Below are positions 33,584 through 42,400 of a stretch of 64,000 nt of DNA, in pieces. The position numbers were made by a program, and so were the translations under genes. The stretch comes from Terriglobales bacterium. Lineage in GTDB: Bacteria; Acidobacteriota; Terriglobia; Terriglobales; Acidobacteriaceae. Below the pieces are notes generated by a model, which was given only the letters and a program-made list of their open reading frames with translations, did not search any database and was not told where the DNA came from. Each line of letters opens with the position of its first letter. The stretch's first letter is position 1. Where the stretch lies: positions 248,001-312,000 of the forward strand of contig JAICWP010000002.1 of the NCBI GenBank assembly GCA_025934735.1. Reading direction: 5' to 3'.

Positions 33584-34686
33584 TACGCAAACTGCTCCAA
33601 AAACCGCACATCGCCCTGGAACAGAAGTTGAATGTCGTCAATCCCGTAGCGCAGCATGGCCACCCGGTCGGCTCCCATGCCGAAGGCGAAGCCGCTGATC
33701 TTGCCCGGGTCATAGCCGTTGTCGCGCACGAAGTCGAACACGTTCGGGTCTACCATGCCGCAGCCTAGCAGCTCAATCCAGCCGCTCTGCTTGCAGGTGC
33801 GGCAGCCCTTGCCGCCGCAGAATGGGCAGCTGATCTGCACGTCGGCGCTGGGCTCAGTGAAAGGGAAGAACGAGGGATAAAACCGCGTCTTCACCGATGA
33901 CCCGAACAAAGCCTTCATGGCATGGTCGAGGGTGCCTTTCAGATCGCAGAACGTGATGTTGGTATCCACCGCCAGCCCTTCTACCTGGTGAAACAGCGGC
34001 GAGTGGCTGGCATCGGGAGTGTCGTGGCGGTGTACCTTGCCCGGACAGACCACGCGCACCGGCGGCGGATACTTCTGCATGCTGCGAATCTGCACCGGGG
34101 AAGTGTGGGTGCGCAGCAGCAGGCGGTCGCGTGCCGGCTTCTTATCCTGACCGGCGAGAAAAATGGTGTCCTGGGTGTCGCGCGCCGGGTGGTTGGGCGG
34201 AAAGTTCAGCGCCTCGAAATTGTAGTAGTCGGTCTCCACTTCCGGGCCTTCTTCCACCGAATAGCCCATGCTCTTGAAGACCTTAACAACATCATCCAGC
34301 GCCTGCAGCACGGGATGGCGCGCACCGATGGGCCGGGTGATCCCGGGCAGGGTGATGTCAACCCGCTCTGCCGCCAGCCTGTCGCTCCCGGAACGGCCTG
34401 CCATGCGCTCTTGTGCGGCGACCACGTCGTTTTCCACGTGGGCCCGCAGTTCGTTCACGCGACGTCCGACTTCGCGCTTGGCTTCCGCGGGCGCCGCCTT
34501 CAACCACAGGTCGTTGACTTGGGTGAGAATGCCGTTCTTGCGCGCCATCCAGCGGTCGCGCAGCGCCTTCCATTCCGGCTCACTGCAAGCCTTAGCGCAT
34601 TCCTGTTCCAGGGCAGAGGTCAGCTCAGTGACGGCCTTGTCCAGAGCCGCCGGCGAGAAATCCGTGAGCTTGGGAACCTGGTACAT
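33583..34686 (-). CDS. pheS: phenylalanine-tRNA ligase alpha subunit
   Basis: PheS holds the class II catalytic core of PheRS. The 367-residue chain has the N-terminal coiled coil (KLTDFSPAALDKAVTELTSA, ALRDRWMARKNGILTQVNDL), the motif region THTSPVQIRSMQK, FHQVEGLAVDTNITFCDLKG, RFYPSFFPFTEPSADVQISC and GFAFGMGADRVAMLRYG as motif 3. A cysteine cluster PFCGGKGCRTCKQSGW is inserted before motif 3, as in many bacterial PheS. ATG at 34686 is the start; the frame stays open 50 codons upstream through a hairpin array that does not look coding. The gap to pheT is 216 bp, unusually long for this pair. Confidence 0.97.
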   Translation of the reverse strand: MYQVPKLTDFSPAALDKAVTELTSALEQECAKACSEPEWKALRDRWMARKNGILTQVNDLWLKAAPAEAKREVGRRVNELRAHVENDVVAAQERMAGRSGSDRLAAERVDITLPGITRPIGARHPVLQALDDVVKVFKSMGYSVEEGPEVETDYYNFEALNFPPNHPARDTQDTIFLAGQDKKPARDRLLLRTHTSPVQIRSMQKYPPPVRVVCPGKVHRHDTPDASHSPLFHQVEGLAVDTNITFCDLKGTLDHAMKALFGSSVKTRFYPSFFPFTEPSADVQISCPFCGGKGCRTCKQSGWIELLGCGMVDPNVFDFVRDNGYDPGKISGFAFGMGADRVAMLRYGIDDIQLLFQGDVRFLEQFA

Positions 34687-34698
34687 GAGAGTTGTGCC

Positions 34699-34780
34699 GT
34701 CCCTCTCGGGACTCGGGCTTCCTCGGACCACAGCTACCCGGGACTTCCGTCCTGGGCTTTCCTCGGCCGCCCTCACGGGC
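34699..34780 (-). promoter_or_regulatory. hairpin array in the pheS 5' leader (GNRA-type loops)
   Basis: Read on the minus strand, three hairpins follow one another before pheS: GCCC-GTGA-GGGC (34769-34780), CCCAGGAC-GGAA-GTCCCGGG (34737-34756) and GTCCC-GAGA-GGGAC (34699-34712). All loops fit GNRA, and GAGGAAAGCCC / GAGGAAGCCC repeat between them. It may be a structured leader or a REP-like repeat array. No T-box features (specifier loop, TGG-containing antiterminator) are seen. Confidence 0.5.
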
Positions 34781-34903
34781 TGATGCCAAAACATCCCGCA
34801 GAGTGGATTGAAGCAATTAGTAAATGCCGCGTCCAAGGGCCAAATGCTAAAGGCTAATTGCTAATGGCTGGTTTTGCTCAATCCTGAATGCTGACGGCTG
34901 CTT

Positions 34904-35272
34904 TTACGCCTTGCCGCCCGCCAACCCGCTCTTGGCTTGCTCAACCAGGCTCTTAAAGCCGGCGGGATCCGCGACCGCCAGCTCTGCCAGAATCTTGCGG
35001 TCCAGGTCCACCCCGGTTTTTTTGAGCCCGCTGATGAACTGGCTGTAGCTGAGCCCGTTCAGCTTGGCGGCGGCTCCGATGCGCACAATCCACAGTGAGC
35101 GGAACTGGCGCTTCTTCAGTCTGCGGCCGGCGTAGGCGAACTTTAGCCCGCGCTCCACCGACTCCTTGGCTGAGCGGTACAGCTTGGATTTGGTCAGGAA
35201 ATAACCGCTGGCGCGTTCCAGTATCTTTTTGCGCTTGGCGCGGCGTTTGGTTCCGCGTTTGACACGAGGCAT
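34904..35272 (-). CDS. rplT: 50S ribosomal protein L20
   Basis: L20 binds 23S rRNA early in 50S assembly and, in other bacteria, represses its own operon. The 122-residue chain shows the highly basic N-terminal helix ([20 protein letters not shown]), the segment [20 protein letters not shown], the [18 protein letters not shown] core and the [16 protein letters not shown] tail. Third gene of the infC operon, separated from rpmI by 179 bases that include a palindrome. Confidence 0.98.
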   Translation of the reverse strand: MPRVKRGTKRRAKRKKILERASGYFLTKSKLYRSAKESVERGLKFAYAGRRLKKRQFRSLWIVRIGAAAKLNGLSYSQFISGLKKTGVDLDRKILAELAVADPAGFKSLVEQAKSGLAGGKA

Positions 35273-35370
35273 GGCGTGCTCCTTTTTTGTGGCGATCCGC
35301 TCAGGGATCGCAAATTAGCGGCTGGAGGCAAGGAGAAATTCCGAAGCCTCTTCACACGCTCTACAGCTTA

Positions 35371-35414
35371 TGTGGGGACAGGCGCCCTCGCCTGTCCGGC
35401 GGCGCTTGCGCCGC
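35371..35414. repeat. palindromic element between rpmI and rplT
   Basis: TGTGGGGACAGGCGCC-CTC-GCCTGTCC and GGCGGCGC-TT-GCGCCGC form two adjacent hairpins. The TGTGGGGAC head is shared with the elements at 12340, 19541 and 51613. It may alter the rpmI to rplT ratio, or be silent; this is inference. Confidence 0.7.
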
Positions 35415-35451
35415 AAAAGCCAAAGCCGCGGCCGGCCGCGCCACAATCACG

Positions 35452-35649
35452 TCACTGGTACGGGATCATCCGCTTGATCTTGGGCGCGTCCGCCGGATCC
35501 ACCAGCACGGCGTGGCGCAGCTTCCGTTTGCGCTTCTTGTCCTTGGAAGTCAGGATATGGCGCAGGTGGGAATGCGAGCGCTGCACCTTACCTCCCGCGG
35601 TCTTCTTGAAGCGCTTGGAAGCGCCCTTGTGAGTCTTCAGTTTCGGCAT
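35452..35649 (-). CDS. rpmI: 50S ribosomal protein L35
   Basis: A 65-residue ribosomal protein with the family pattern [39 protein letters not shown] and DADAP-like [14 protein letters not shown] end. It is the second gene of the infC-rpmI-rplT unit and starts at the ATG at 35649. The gap from infC is about 100 bases, where the L20-sensitive leader lies in some bacteria. I see no clear L20 pseudoknot here. Confidence 0.98.
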   Translation of the reverse strand: MPKLKTHKGASKRFKKTAGGKVQRSHSHLRHILTSKDKKRKRKLRHAVLVDPADAPKIKRMIPYQ

Positions 35650-35750
35650 AAGTTATTGAACCTGCTCTTCATCCTAAATGCAGTCTCGGGAATACGGCAA
35701 GACACAGCCTTCACTCTCAGCTGAAACATGCTCCCGAGGAAGCCCCGCTC

Positions 35751-36302
35751 TCAGGCTTGCGCGCGTGTGGGCGCCTGCTGGGTGGCGGCGGCTTTCTTAG
35801 GCGCCAGAATCAGGTGCAGGGTGTTGCCTTCCTGCCGCGGCCGGAACTCCACCAATCCTTTGTCCTCGACGTCCTTGATCAGCCGCTCCAGGATTTGCCG
35901 GCCCAGGCTCTGGCGCGTCATCTCGCGGCCGCGGAAAAAGATCGTGGCTTTCACCTTGTCGCCTTCGTCCAGAAACCGCAGCACGTGGTTTTTCTTGGTC
36001 TGGTAATCGTGCTCGTCCACGTTGATGCGGAACTTCACTTCCTTGACGGTGATGGTCTTCTGGTGCTTCTTGGCCTCGCGCTCCTTCTTTTCCTGCTGGT
36101 ACAGGAATTTGCCGTAGTCCATGATGCGGCAAACCGGGGGTTGCGCGGTCGGCGAGATCTCAACCAAGTCAAGGTTCTTGGAGCGGGCCATCTTGAGCGC
36201 TTCGAAAGGCGGCAAGATGCCGATCTGGTTGCCTTCATCATCAATCACGCGCACTTCGCGGGCGCGGATGCGCTCATTCATGCGGATAAAACGTTTGTCG
36301 AT
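35751..36302 (-). CDS. infC: translation initiation factor IF-3, probable ATC start
   Basis: IF-3 binds the 30S subunit and checks the start codon. The protein has the N-domain (RMNERIRAREVRVIDDEGNQ), the SPTAQPPVCRIMDYGKFLYQ junction, a Lys-rich linker and the C-domain (VKEVKFRINVDEHDYQTK, KVKATIFFRGREM). The ATG at 36281 has no Shine-Dalgarno, but GGAGG (36308-36312) is exactly five bases upstream of an in-frame ATC at 36300-36302, giving IDKRFIR before MNER. E. coli infC uses ATT for autoregulation by IF-3 itself, so the same discrimination is inferred here. The Ala/Pro/Gln-rich tail KKAAATQQAPTRAQA is unusual. Confidence 0.9.
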   Translation of the reverse strand: MDKRFIRMNERIRAREVRVIDDEGNQIGILPPFEALKMARSKNLDLVEISPTAQPPVCRIMDYGKFLYQQEKKEREAKKHQKTITVKEVKFRINVDEHDYQTKKNHVLRFLDEGDKVKATIFFRGREMTRQSLGRQILERLIKDVEDKGLVEFRPRQEGNTLHLILAPKKAAATQQAPTRAQA

Positions 36303-36386
36303 ACAAACCTCCGGCCCTGCCGGGGCGGGTGAGATGGAAAATTATAGCATGCGTCCGATAGATTTTCGGTCTGGTTGGAACCCGAA

Positions 36387-37757
36387 TCAGCTGTTGATAA
36401 CCGCCAGCAACTCGCCCGCGCTTGCGCTCTTAATGTTTACCGTGAGCCATTGGTTGGCTTCATGGCGGCCGGCTAGCCGTAATTTCAGGTAATTGTCACT
36501 GAGGGCTTCGGTGCATTCCCCGTCATAGGTGCTGAGCGTAATCGCTTCAAGGGTCTTGTCCACAAACGAGCGTTGAAACGCTAATTTCTTCTGCGCCGCC
36601 AATTCTCGCAGCACGCGGTTGCGTTCATGTGCTATGGGAGCCGGGACTTTTTCTGGCAAAGTTGCCGCCGGTGTGCCCGGCCGTGCCGAGTAAGTGAACA
36701 CGTGCAGGTAGGTAAAGGGCAGCTCTTCAACCAAAGCTCGAGTCTGTTCGAAGTCGGCCGCGCTCTCGCCGGGAAAGCCCACCATCACGTCGGCACCGAT
36801 CGCTGCGGTCGGCATGGCTTGGCGTATCTTGCGCAGGCGCTGGGCGTAATGCCAGGGCCGGTACTTGCGGTGCATGCGCCGAAGAATATCGTCGCTGCCC
36901 GACTGCAGGGGCACATGCGCGTGCTTGGCGATGCGAGGAGAGCCCGCCGCCAGTTCGATCAACTCCTCGCTCCAGTCCATGGGTTCGATGGAACTGAGCC
37001 GCAACCGCTCCAGGCCGGTCTGCTCCAGAATGGCGCGCACCAGGGCGGGAAAGCGCAGCTGTGGCCTCAGGTCGCTCCCCCAGCGCCCCAGATTGATGCC
37101 GGAAATCACAACTTCGCGGTACCCTGCTGCGACTAAATGACTTACCTGGCCGATGATCTCCTCCAGGGGCAGTGAACGGCTGCGGCCCCGCACAAAGGGG
37201 ATCACGCAGAACGAGCAGCGGTTGTTGCAGCCGTCCTGCACCTTCAGATTGGGCCGGGTGCGCTCGGCAAGCGCATCAAACACCGGAGCCGCCAGGAGCT
37301 CGGTGTGGGCAAAAATATCCCCCACCAGGAGCGAAGCGCTGTTCGAGCGCGGCGTCTGCAACTCGTTCAAAGGAAAAAAGTTTGTGTCCTCGGCGCCATT
37401 TGCGCCGGAGGCGCGGGCAACGTCTCCGCCAACCAGTTCAGAAATCTGGTGCTTGTGGGAATTGCCTACGACCCAGCGAACTCCCGGCAGGGAAGCAATT
37501 TCTTCCGGCGCGCGCTGTGCGTAGCAGCCGGTCACCAGGATCTGGCAGCCGGGGTTGGCGCGATGAATGCGGCGGATGGCGGCGCGAGCATCCTGGTCAG
37601 CGGCCGCGGTCACGGTACAGGTGTTCAGCACCACCACCTGCGCCTGGCCAGGCTGCTCGGCCCTTTCCAGCCCCTGAGCACTCAGTTGTTGCTCCAGGGC
37701 AGCCCCGTCCGCCTGGGTGGCGCGGCAGCCAAAGTTCTGCACGTAGAAACTGGACAC
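36387..37757 (-). CDS. mtaB: tRNA (N6-threonylcarbamoyladenosine37-C2)-methylthiotransferase MtaB
   Basis: A radical SAM methylthiotransferase that adds methylthio to t6A37 of ANN-decoding tRNAs. The UPF0004 N-terminal domain has three Cys (QNFGCRATQAD, LNTCTVTAAAD, VTGCYAQRAPE). The radical SAM cluster is CNNRCSFC, followed by PFVRGRSRSLPLEEI, LSSIEPMDWSEEL, HVPLQSGSDDILRRMHRKY and GADVMVGFPGE. A short C-terminal TRAM-like domain ends it. QNFGCRATQADG and HVPLQSGSD favour MtaB over MiaB or RimO. The GTG start at 37757 directly follows TATAAT by six bases, with no Shine-Dalgarno, so the message may be leaderless. It is divergent from a response regulator. Confidence 0.92.
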   Translation of the reverse strand: MSSFYVQNFGCRATQADGAALEQQLSAQGLERAEQPGQAQVVVLNTCTVTAAADQDARAAIRRIHRANPGCQILVTGCYAQRAPEEIASLPGVRWVVGNSHKHQISELVGGDVARASGANGAEDTNFFPLNELQTPRSNSASLLVGDIFAHTELLAAPVFDALAERTRPNLKVQDGCNNRCSFCVIPFVRGRSRSLPLEEIIGQVSHLVAAGYREVVISGINLGRWGSDLRPQLRFPALVRAILEQTGLERLRLSSIEPMDWSEELIELAAGSPRIAKHAHVPLQSGSDDILRRMHRKYRPWHYAQRLRKIRQAMPTAAIGADVMVGFPGESAADFEQTRALVEELPFTYLHVFTYSARPGTPAATLPEKVPAPIAHERNRVLRELAAQKKLAFQRSFVDKTLEAITLSTYDGECTEALSDNYLKLRLAGRHEANQWLTVNIKSASAGELLAVINS

Positions 37758-37763
37758 GGTGCT

Positions 37764-37769
37764 ATTATA
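37764..37769 (-). promoter_or_regulatory. mtaB: -10 box of mtaB
   Basis: A perfect TATAAT on the minus strand ends six bases before the GTG of mtaB. Transcription from it would start at or within a base of the start codon. The -35 region is poor. Confidence 0.55.
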
Positions 37770-37883
37770 GGCGGGCGCCGGCGCTATAAACGTGCCGGTT
37801 AGCAGGAAAGTAGCTGCTCGAAAACCAAAAGCACGTCGCTGGCATCCGATGATCTTTCCGATATAGTGGGAACAGGAGAATTT

Positions 37884-38330
37884 ATGAAGCGCCGTATCCT
37901 GCTGGTGGACGACGAACTGCCTATCCTGCTTACCTTGAAGGCGGTCCTGGAAATCAACGGCTTCGAAGTAATTACTGCCGCTTCGGCGCGCGAGGCCGAG
38001 ACCAAGCTGCGCTCCGGCGTCTACCACATGGTGATTACGGACATGCGCATGGAGACCGAGACCTCCGGTTACGACGTGATTCGCGTGGCTCGCGAACAGC
38101 AATACAATCCCGCCACCGCCATTCTTACCGCCTATCCCGCCCTGGGCAGCGATTGGCAAAGCCGGGGAGCCGAATCGCTCCTGGTCAAACCGCAGGGTAC
38201 CGAGGATCTGCTGCGCCAGATTGAGGTCCTGCTGATTCAGCACGAAGACAAGAAGCAAGCGTCCCACAACCCCCGCGCCCGCGACGCGGCTGCGGCGAGC
38301 GAAGGTGCTCGCGGCCGTAAGGTCAGCTAG
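37884..38330 (+). CDS. single-domain response regulator (receiver plus charged tail)
   Basis: A 148-residue receiver protein without an output domain. Asp9 and Asp10 (ILLVDDE), phosphoacceptor Asp53 (MVITDMRME) and Lys102 (LLVKPQGTEDLL) are in place. The sequence ALGSDWQSRGAESLL replaces the usual alpha-4 region. The last 30 residues are a polar Ala/Arg-rich tail (HNPRARDAAAASEGARGRK). AGGAG sits seven bases before the ATG; a GTG six codons upstream is an alternative. No kinase lies near it. It is divergent from mtaB. Confidence 0.9.
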   Translation: MKRRILLVDDELPILLTLKAVLEINGFEVITAASAREAETKLRSGVYHMVITDMRMETETSGYDVIRVAREQQYNPATAILTAYPALGSDWQSRGAESLLVKPQGTEDLLRQIEVLLIQHEDKKQASHNPRARDAAAASEGARGRKVS

Positions 38331-38538
38331 GGTCGCAATAACCGAGAAATTTTCTTAATTAAGGGCAGAGTTCCGCCCTATGGAAAACCCAGCCTGCAGA
38401 TTGATCGACATCACGCTTCAGGGACACCAATCAGGCTACGACCCTTGTGCTTGCCGGCTTGGGGGTCAAGGTCCGGCGTACACGTCTCAGGCTCGTCCTA
38501 CGAAGCACACATGTTGGCCCCTTACCGGCGGCCCTGGT

Positions 38539-38853
38539 TCAGGCGGTAGCGGCGGTGGTTCGCCGCTGCTGGAAACATTCCCGGCAAAATACCGGGCGTC
38601 CCTGTGTCGGCCTGAAGGGGACGGTTGTTTCCTTGCCGCACTGTGAGCACACGGTGCGGGTTTCCACCCGCGGATAAGTCGTCGCCGTGGGAGGCGCCCC
38701 AGCCAGAGTGGAAACTCGCTTCGACTTGCACGGTTTGCAGCGCTTGGGCTCGTTTTTGAACTGCTTGTCGAAGAAGAAAAGCTGCTCGCCCGCCGTAAAT
38801 ATGAACTCAGCCCCGCAGTCCACGCATTTCAAGACCTTGTCCTGGAACTCCAT
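38539..38853 (-). CDS. zinc-ribbon protein with two CxxC pairs sets
   Basis: A 104-residue small protein with two likely zinc-binding modules. The first has KCVDCGAEFIFTAGEQLFF and, 20 residues later, RCKPCKSKR. The second has VCSQCGKETTVPFRPT and FCRECFQQRR. The first module matches the CxxC-x20-CxxC zinc-ribbon type known from Acidobacteria and Cyanobacteria (from memory), and the second is the short CxxC-x17-CxxC type. Such proteins are thought to bind nucleic acid, but the function is unproven. It is a single minus-strand gene after the response regulator, which is on the other strand. Confidence 0.85.
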   Translation of the reverse strand: MEFQDKVLKCVDCGAEFIFTAGEQLFFFDKQFKNEPKRCKPCKSKRVSTLAGAPPTATTYPRVETRTVCSQCGKETTVPFRPTQGRPVFCRECFQQRRTTAATA

Positions 38854-39046
38854 GCGACACGCCCCTTTTATGCGGACCTGTCGTAGCCGCGAGGGATTCG
38901 ACTACACCAGATCCAACTACACCCCCCAGACTCGGCCCTCCGTGCACTCCCGAGGTGCACGGCACTAGTTAAAAGCCCTAAAAATGCGTGACCGCTAACA
39001 ACTAAGGCCTTCGGAGCATAGGAGCGGGTGAAGGCTTGAAGAAATG

Positions 39047-39078
39047 GAAAGGCCGCTTCCTGGGAAAAGCGGCCTTTC
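39047..39078 (-). terminator. rho-independent terminator of rpsU
   Basis: GAAAGGCCGCTT-CCTGGGAA-AAGCGGCCTTTC is a perfect 12-base-pair stem a few bases past the rpsU stop codon. It can work in both directions. Confidence 0.85.
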
Positions 39079-39081
39079 AGA

Positions 39082-39279
39082 CTATTCCTGTTCTTTGCGC
39101 GCTTTCTTGCGGCTGCGTTTGCGGGCCAAGGCTTCCTTGGTACGCTTCTTTTCGCCGGGCTTCAGGTAAAAGGAGTGACGCTTGACCTCCTTGATGATGT
39201 CTTCCTGCTGCACCTTGCGCTTAAAACGCCGCAGGGCGTTTTCCAACGACTCGCCCTCTTGCAATCGAACTTCCGCCAA
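39082..39279 (-). CDS. rpsU: 30S ribosomal protein S21
   Basis: A 65-residue basic protein of the S21 family, which lies near the 3' end of 16S rRNA and helps initiation. MAEVRLQEGESLENALRRFK and KVQQEDIIKEVKRHSFYLKP are the family signature, followed by an Arg/Lys-rich tail. The start is TTG at 39279, with GGGGGTG about eight bases upstream. It is a single-gene transcript with its own promoter and terminator. Confidence 0.97.
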   Translation of the reverse strand: MAEVRLQEGESLENALRRFKRKVQQEDIIKEVKRHSFYLKPGEKKRTKEALARKRSRKKARKEQE

Positions 39280-39320
39280 ACTTAATACACCCCCAACCCG
39301 TTCCCGTTGGAACCATGTTA

Positions 39321-39349
39321 GTTATGGCAAGGTTCCTAGCCCAAGTCAA
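39321..39349 (-). promoter_or_regulatory. rpsU: sigma-70-type promoter of rpsU
   Basis: On the minus strand TTGACT (39344-39349) is followed after 17 bases by CATAAC (39321-39326). This places the transcription start about 35 bases before the rpsU start codon. Confidence 0.5.
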
Positions 39350-39414
39350 GAGAATATGTTGGGTTTTTCAACGGTTTTTGCGGGCAGAATGCCCGAAAAC
39401 CTGGGTATTTCGCC

Positions 39415-42400
39415 TCAAAATACCAGGCGTAAGGCGAATTGCACCTGGCGTGGTGCATAGGCGTTGGTCGCTCGCAAAAAATCACCGGTTACGCGGTATT
39501 GTGCCGGGAAGTAGTTGACCCCCAAACGCTTATCCAGTTGCACGAAGCGCCCGGCGGAGTTGAGGAAGCCATCGTCGTTCACGTTTACCCTTCCGTTGAA
39601 GCGGTTCATGAGGTTGAAAGCTTCGCCCAAAGCCACCAACCGCAGGCGCTCGGTCAGGTGAATCTCACGCGAGAGCCGCACGTTGGTGGTGGTGTAATCC
39701 GGGCCCACAAAGGCATTGCGCCCATAGCCTGGCAGGCGATCGTTGCTGCTATTCAGGTCCTGGTTGGGATCCCCAAAGATGCGCGCCTCCACCGGACGTC
39801 CGCTGCCCGCAGTCACGCTTCCCGAGAACCTCCAGTCGTTGAACAACCGCCCCAGGAATTCCTGGCCGGCGTGAAACGGCCGCGGCTCGACAATCCAGGA
39901 AGCCACAAAACGATGGCGCTGGTCGGTGACGCTGGAGGCGCGCTCGGCGCTGGGCGAGTAGGTGTTCTGCACCGTAACCGGACGTCCCACCACCAGCGCA
40001 TCCTGCCCATCGTCAATGGCATGGGCGTAAGTGTAAGCCACCCGGAAGTAGAGCCCGTGGGTCATGCGCCGGCGCAGGGAAAAAGTTATCCCGTGATAGG
40101 TGCTGGTGGCGGCGCTTTCAAATACATTGATGGCGCCCAGTTGCGGAATGGGCCGCTGCAGGGGATTGATGCAAGGCGCCCAGGGGCAGGTCAGCGAATC
40201 CGTCAGCTGCCAGGTGGAGAACGAATCCACGCTGTAGTAGCCCAGCAGGTTGTTGCCGGAGTCGTCGAACACCGGATAACGGACGGTGGAGGGTACAGGC
40301 AGGTTGAGGTCGCGTGCGCGAATCAGCCCATCGCCATTCACAAACAGGTAGGAAGCGCCCACGGCCATGCGATCTGCTATCTCGCGCTCCATGCTGAAAC
40401 TGGCCTGGTGCACGCGGGGGGTCTGGAACTGCGGCGAAAACGCTGAAATTTCCGTTGCCAGCCGTCCTGCAACGCTGGCGGGAGCAGCGCATGACGTCGC
40501 GGTCAGGCCGCAGTCCGTCAGAGGATTGGGATAAGCCGGGAACAATTGCCGATCGTAATAATCCGTGTTGTCCAGGAATAGGTGCGTGCTGGCCAGGCCG
40601 TTATCCGTCGCGATCGCAGACGTGTACATCTGTGGAATGCGGGTATAGAACAGGCCATAACCGCCGCGGATCACAAACGGACGCTGGTTACCCAGCGAAT
40701 AGGCAAAGCCAACCCGCGGGCCAAAGTTGTTGGTATCGAGCGGCACCTTGCCCGAGTCCGGCCACAAGGGATTCGTGACTAACCCCTTTTGGGTGAAGGT
40801 TTGCAGGTCGTAGCGCACGCCCAGGTTGAGGGCGAGGTGATCGGTGACGCGGATCGTGTCCTGGATGAAGGCGGCATACTCATGGGTATCCGGGTGTGAG
40901 AAGCCTGTGCCGAAGTTCTGCATGTAGTAGCGGGGCACGCCATGCGCCCAGGCACGCAGCGGCGTCAACTCGGTGCCGCCCACCATGGGCTCGAAGGTCC
41001 AGGGATTCACGCGGAGGTTGTCGAAAATGTATTCGCCGCCGAACAGTGAAGGGAAGTAGTTGTAGATCCAGGTTAGCATCGCGTCGCCGCCGAACTTCCA
41101 GGAGTGCCGGCGGCCGTCGAAGCTCAGCGTTTCCGCCACCTGGAACTTATGCTCGCGGGTGCGCCGGGGCAGGATGGTGGAACGCCCGAACCCATTCATC
41201 AGGTCATAAATCTGAGTCAAGGGCGCGGAGGAGTTGCTGAAGGACTGCTGCAAATCGCGCGAAAACTGCAGGCGCAGGTGGCTGACAATCTGCTGGGAAA
41301 GGGAACTGGTCAGCGACACGGTGCCGCTTTCCGTGGAAACCCGCTCTTCGCCGTTGTCGCTGATGGCGTAGCTGGTGACCGGGCTGGCCGGATCGAAGAA
41401 CACATTGTTGCTGCCGTAATAGCGCGAGGTGTTCAGGCGCGCGCTCAGGAAATGCCGCGGGCTGAGCGAAAAATCCACTTTGGCGAAAGCGGTATTGCCC
41501 AGCAGCTTGGAGCGGTACTCGCCCCCCATTTGCGAAAGCCGGTTGGCCGCCGCAAACACCAGCGGCTTGTCGCTGGCCTCATAATCCGGCGGGATGACCG
41601 GGTAATTCCCGGCTTGCGGCACCACCCTGTAGCCACCGGTGGCGAACTGCACCACCGTGGGTACATGGAAGATATGCTGGTCGAAGCCGCCATAGAAGAA
41701 AGCGCGGCTGCGCCGCAGCGGTCCGCCCAGGGTGAAGCCATACTGCTGCTGGCGGTCAGAAGGCTTAAAGCCGGTGAATGCGGGCTGGGCGTTGAAGCGG
41801 CTGTCGCGCAGGTAGTAAAAGGCGCTGCCGTGCAGGTGGTTGGAGCCGGATTTAGTGACCACGTTTACAACCGCCCCTCCAGCGCGTCCCAGTTCCGCAC
41901 CATAGGAATTGGTGGAGACGCGGAATTCCTGCACCACCTCATTGCTGAACTGATAGGGCGCGCGATAGCGGCCGCGGGCCTGGGAAAAGAAGGCATTGTT
42001 GTTGTCGGCGCCGTCCACCAGGTAGCTGGTCTGGGTGCCGCGAATGCCGCCGTAGGCCAGGTCACCGTTGCTGGCCGAGGTCAGGCCGCGCGGGTCCTGG
42101 GTCACGCCGCCATCGAGCAACGCCAGATCCCCGAAACGCCGCCCGTTCAGCGGCAAATCGGAGATGGCGTCCTGGTCAATCACGCTGGAAACAGTGCTGC
42201 TCTGGGTTTCCACCAGCGAAGGCGGTTCGGTGACCGTGATGGCTTCGTTGACGGTTGCCATGTTGAGGCGAAACTCCAGCTGCAGCACCCCGCCCACCGG
42301 CACGGGCTGTGCCGGACGCAGTTCCGAGCGCATGCCGGGAGCGTCAGCCCGCACGCCGTAATCGCCGGGCGGCAGCAGGTCGAAGACAAAGGCGCCTTCG

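Noticed and set aside
33583-34836. Longer pheS starting 50 codons upstream
   Set aside because: The extension runs through a hairpin array and is not part of the family; the ATG at 34686 fits the family start.
34680-34900. T-box riboswitch for pheS
   Set aside because: No specifier loop with a Phe codon, no T-box sequence and no terminator/antiterminator pair could be identified.
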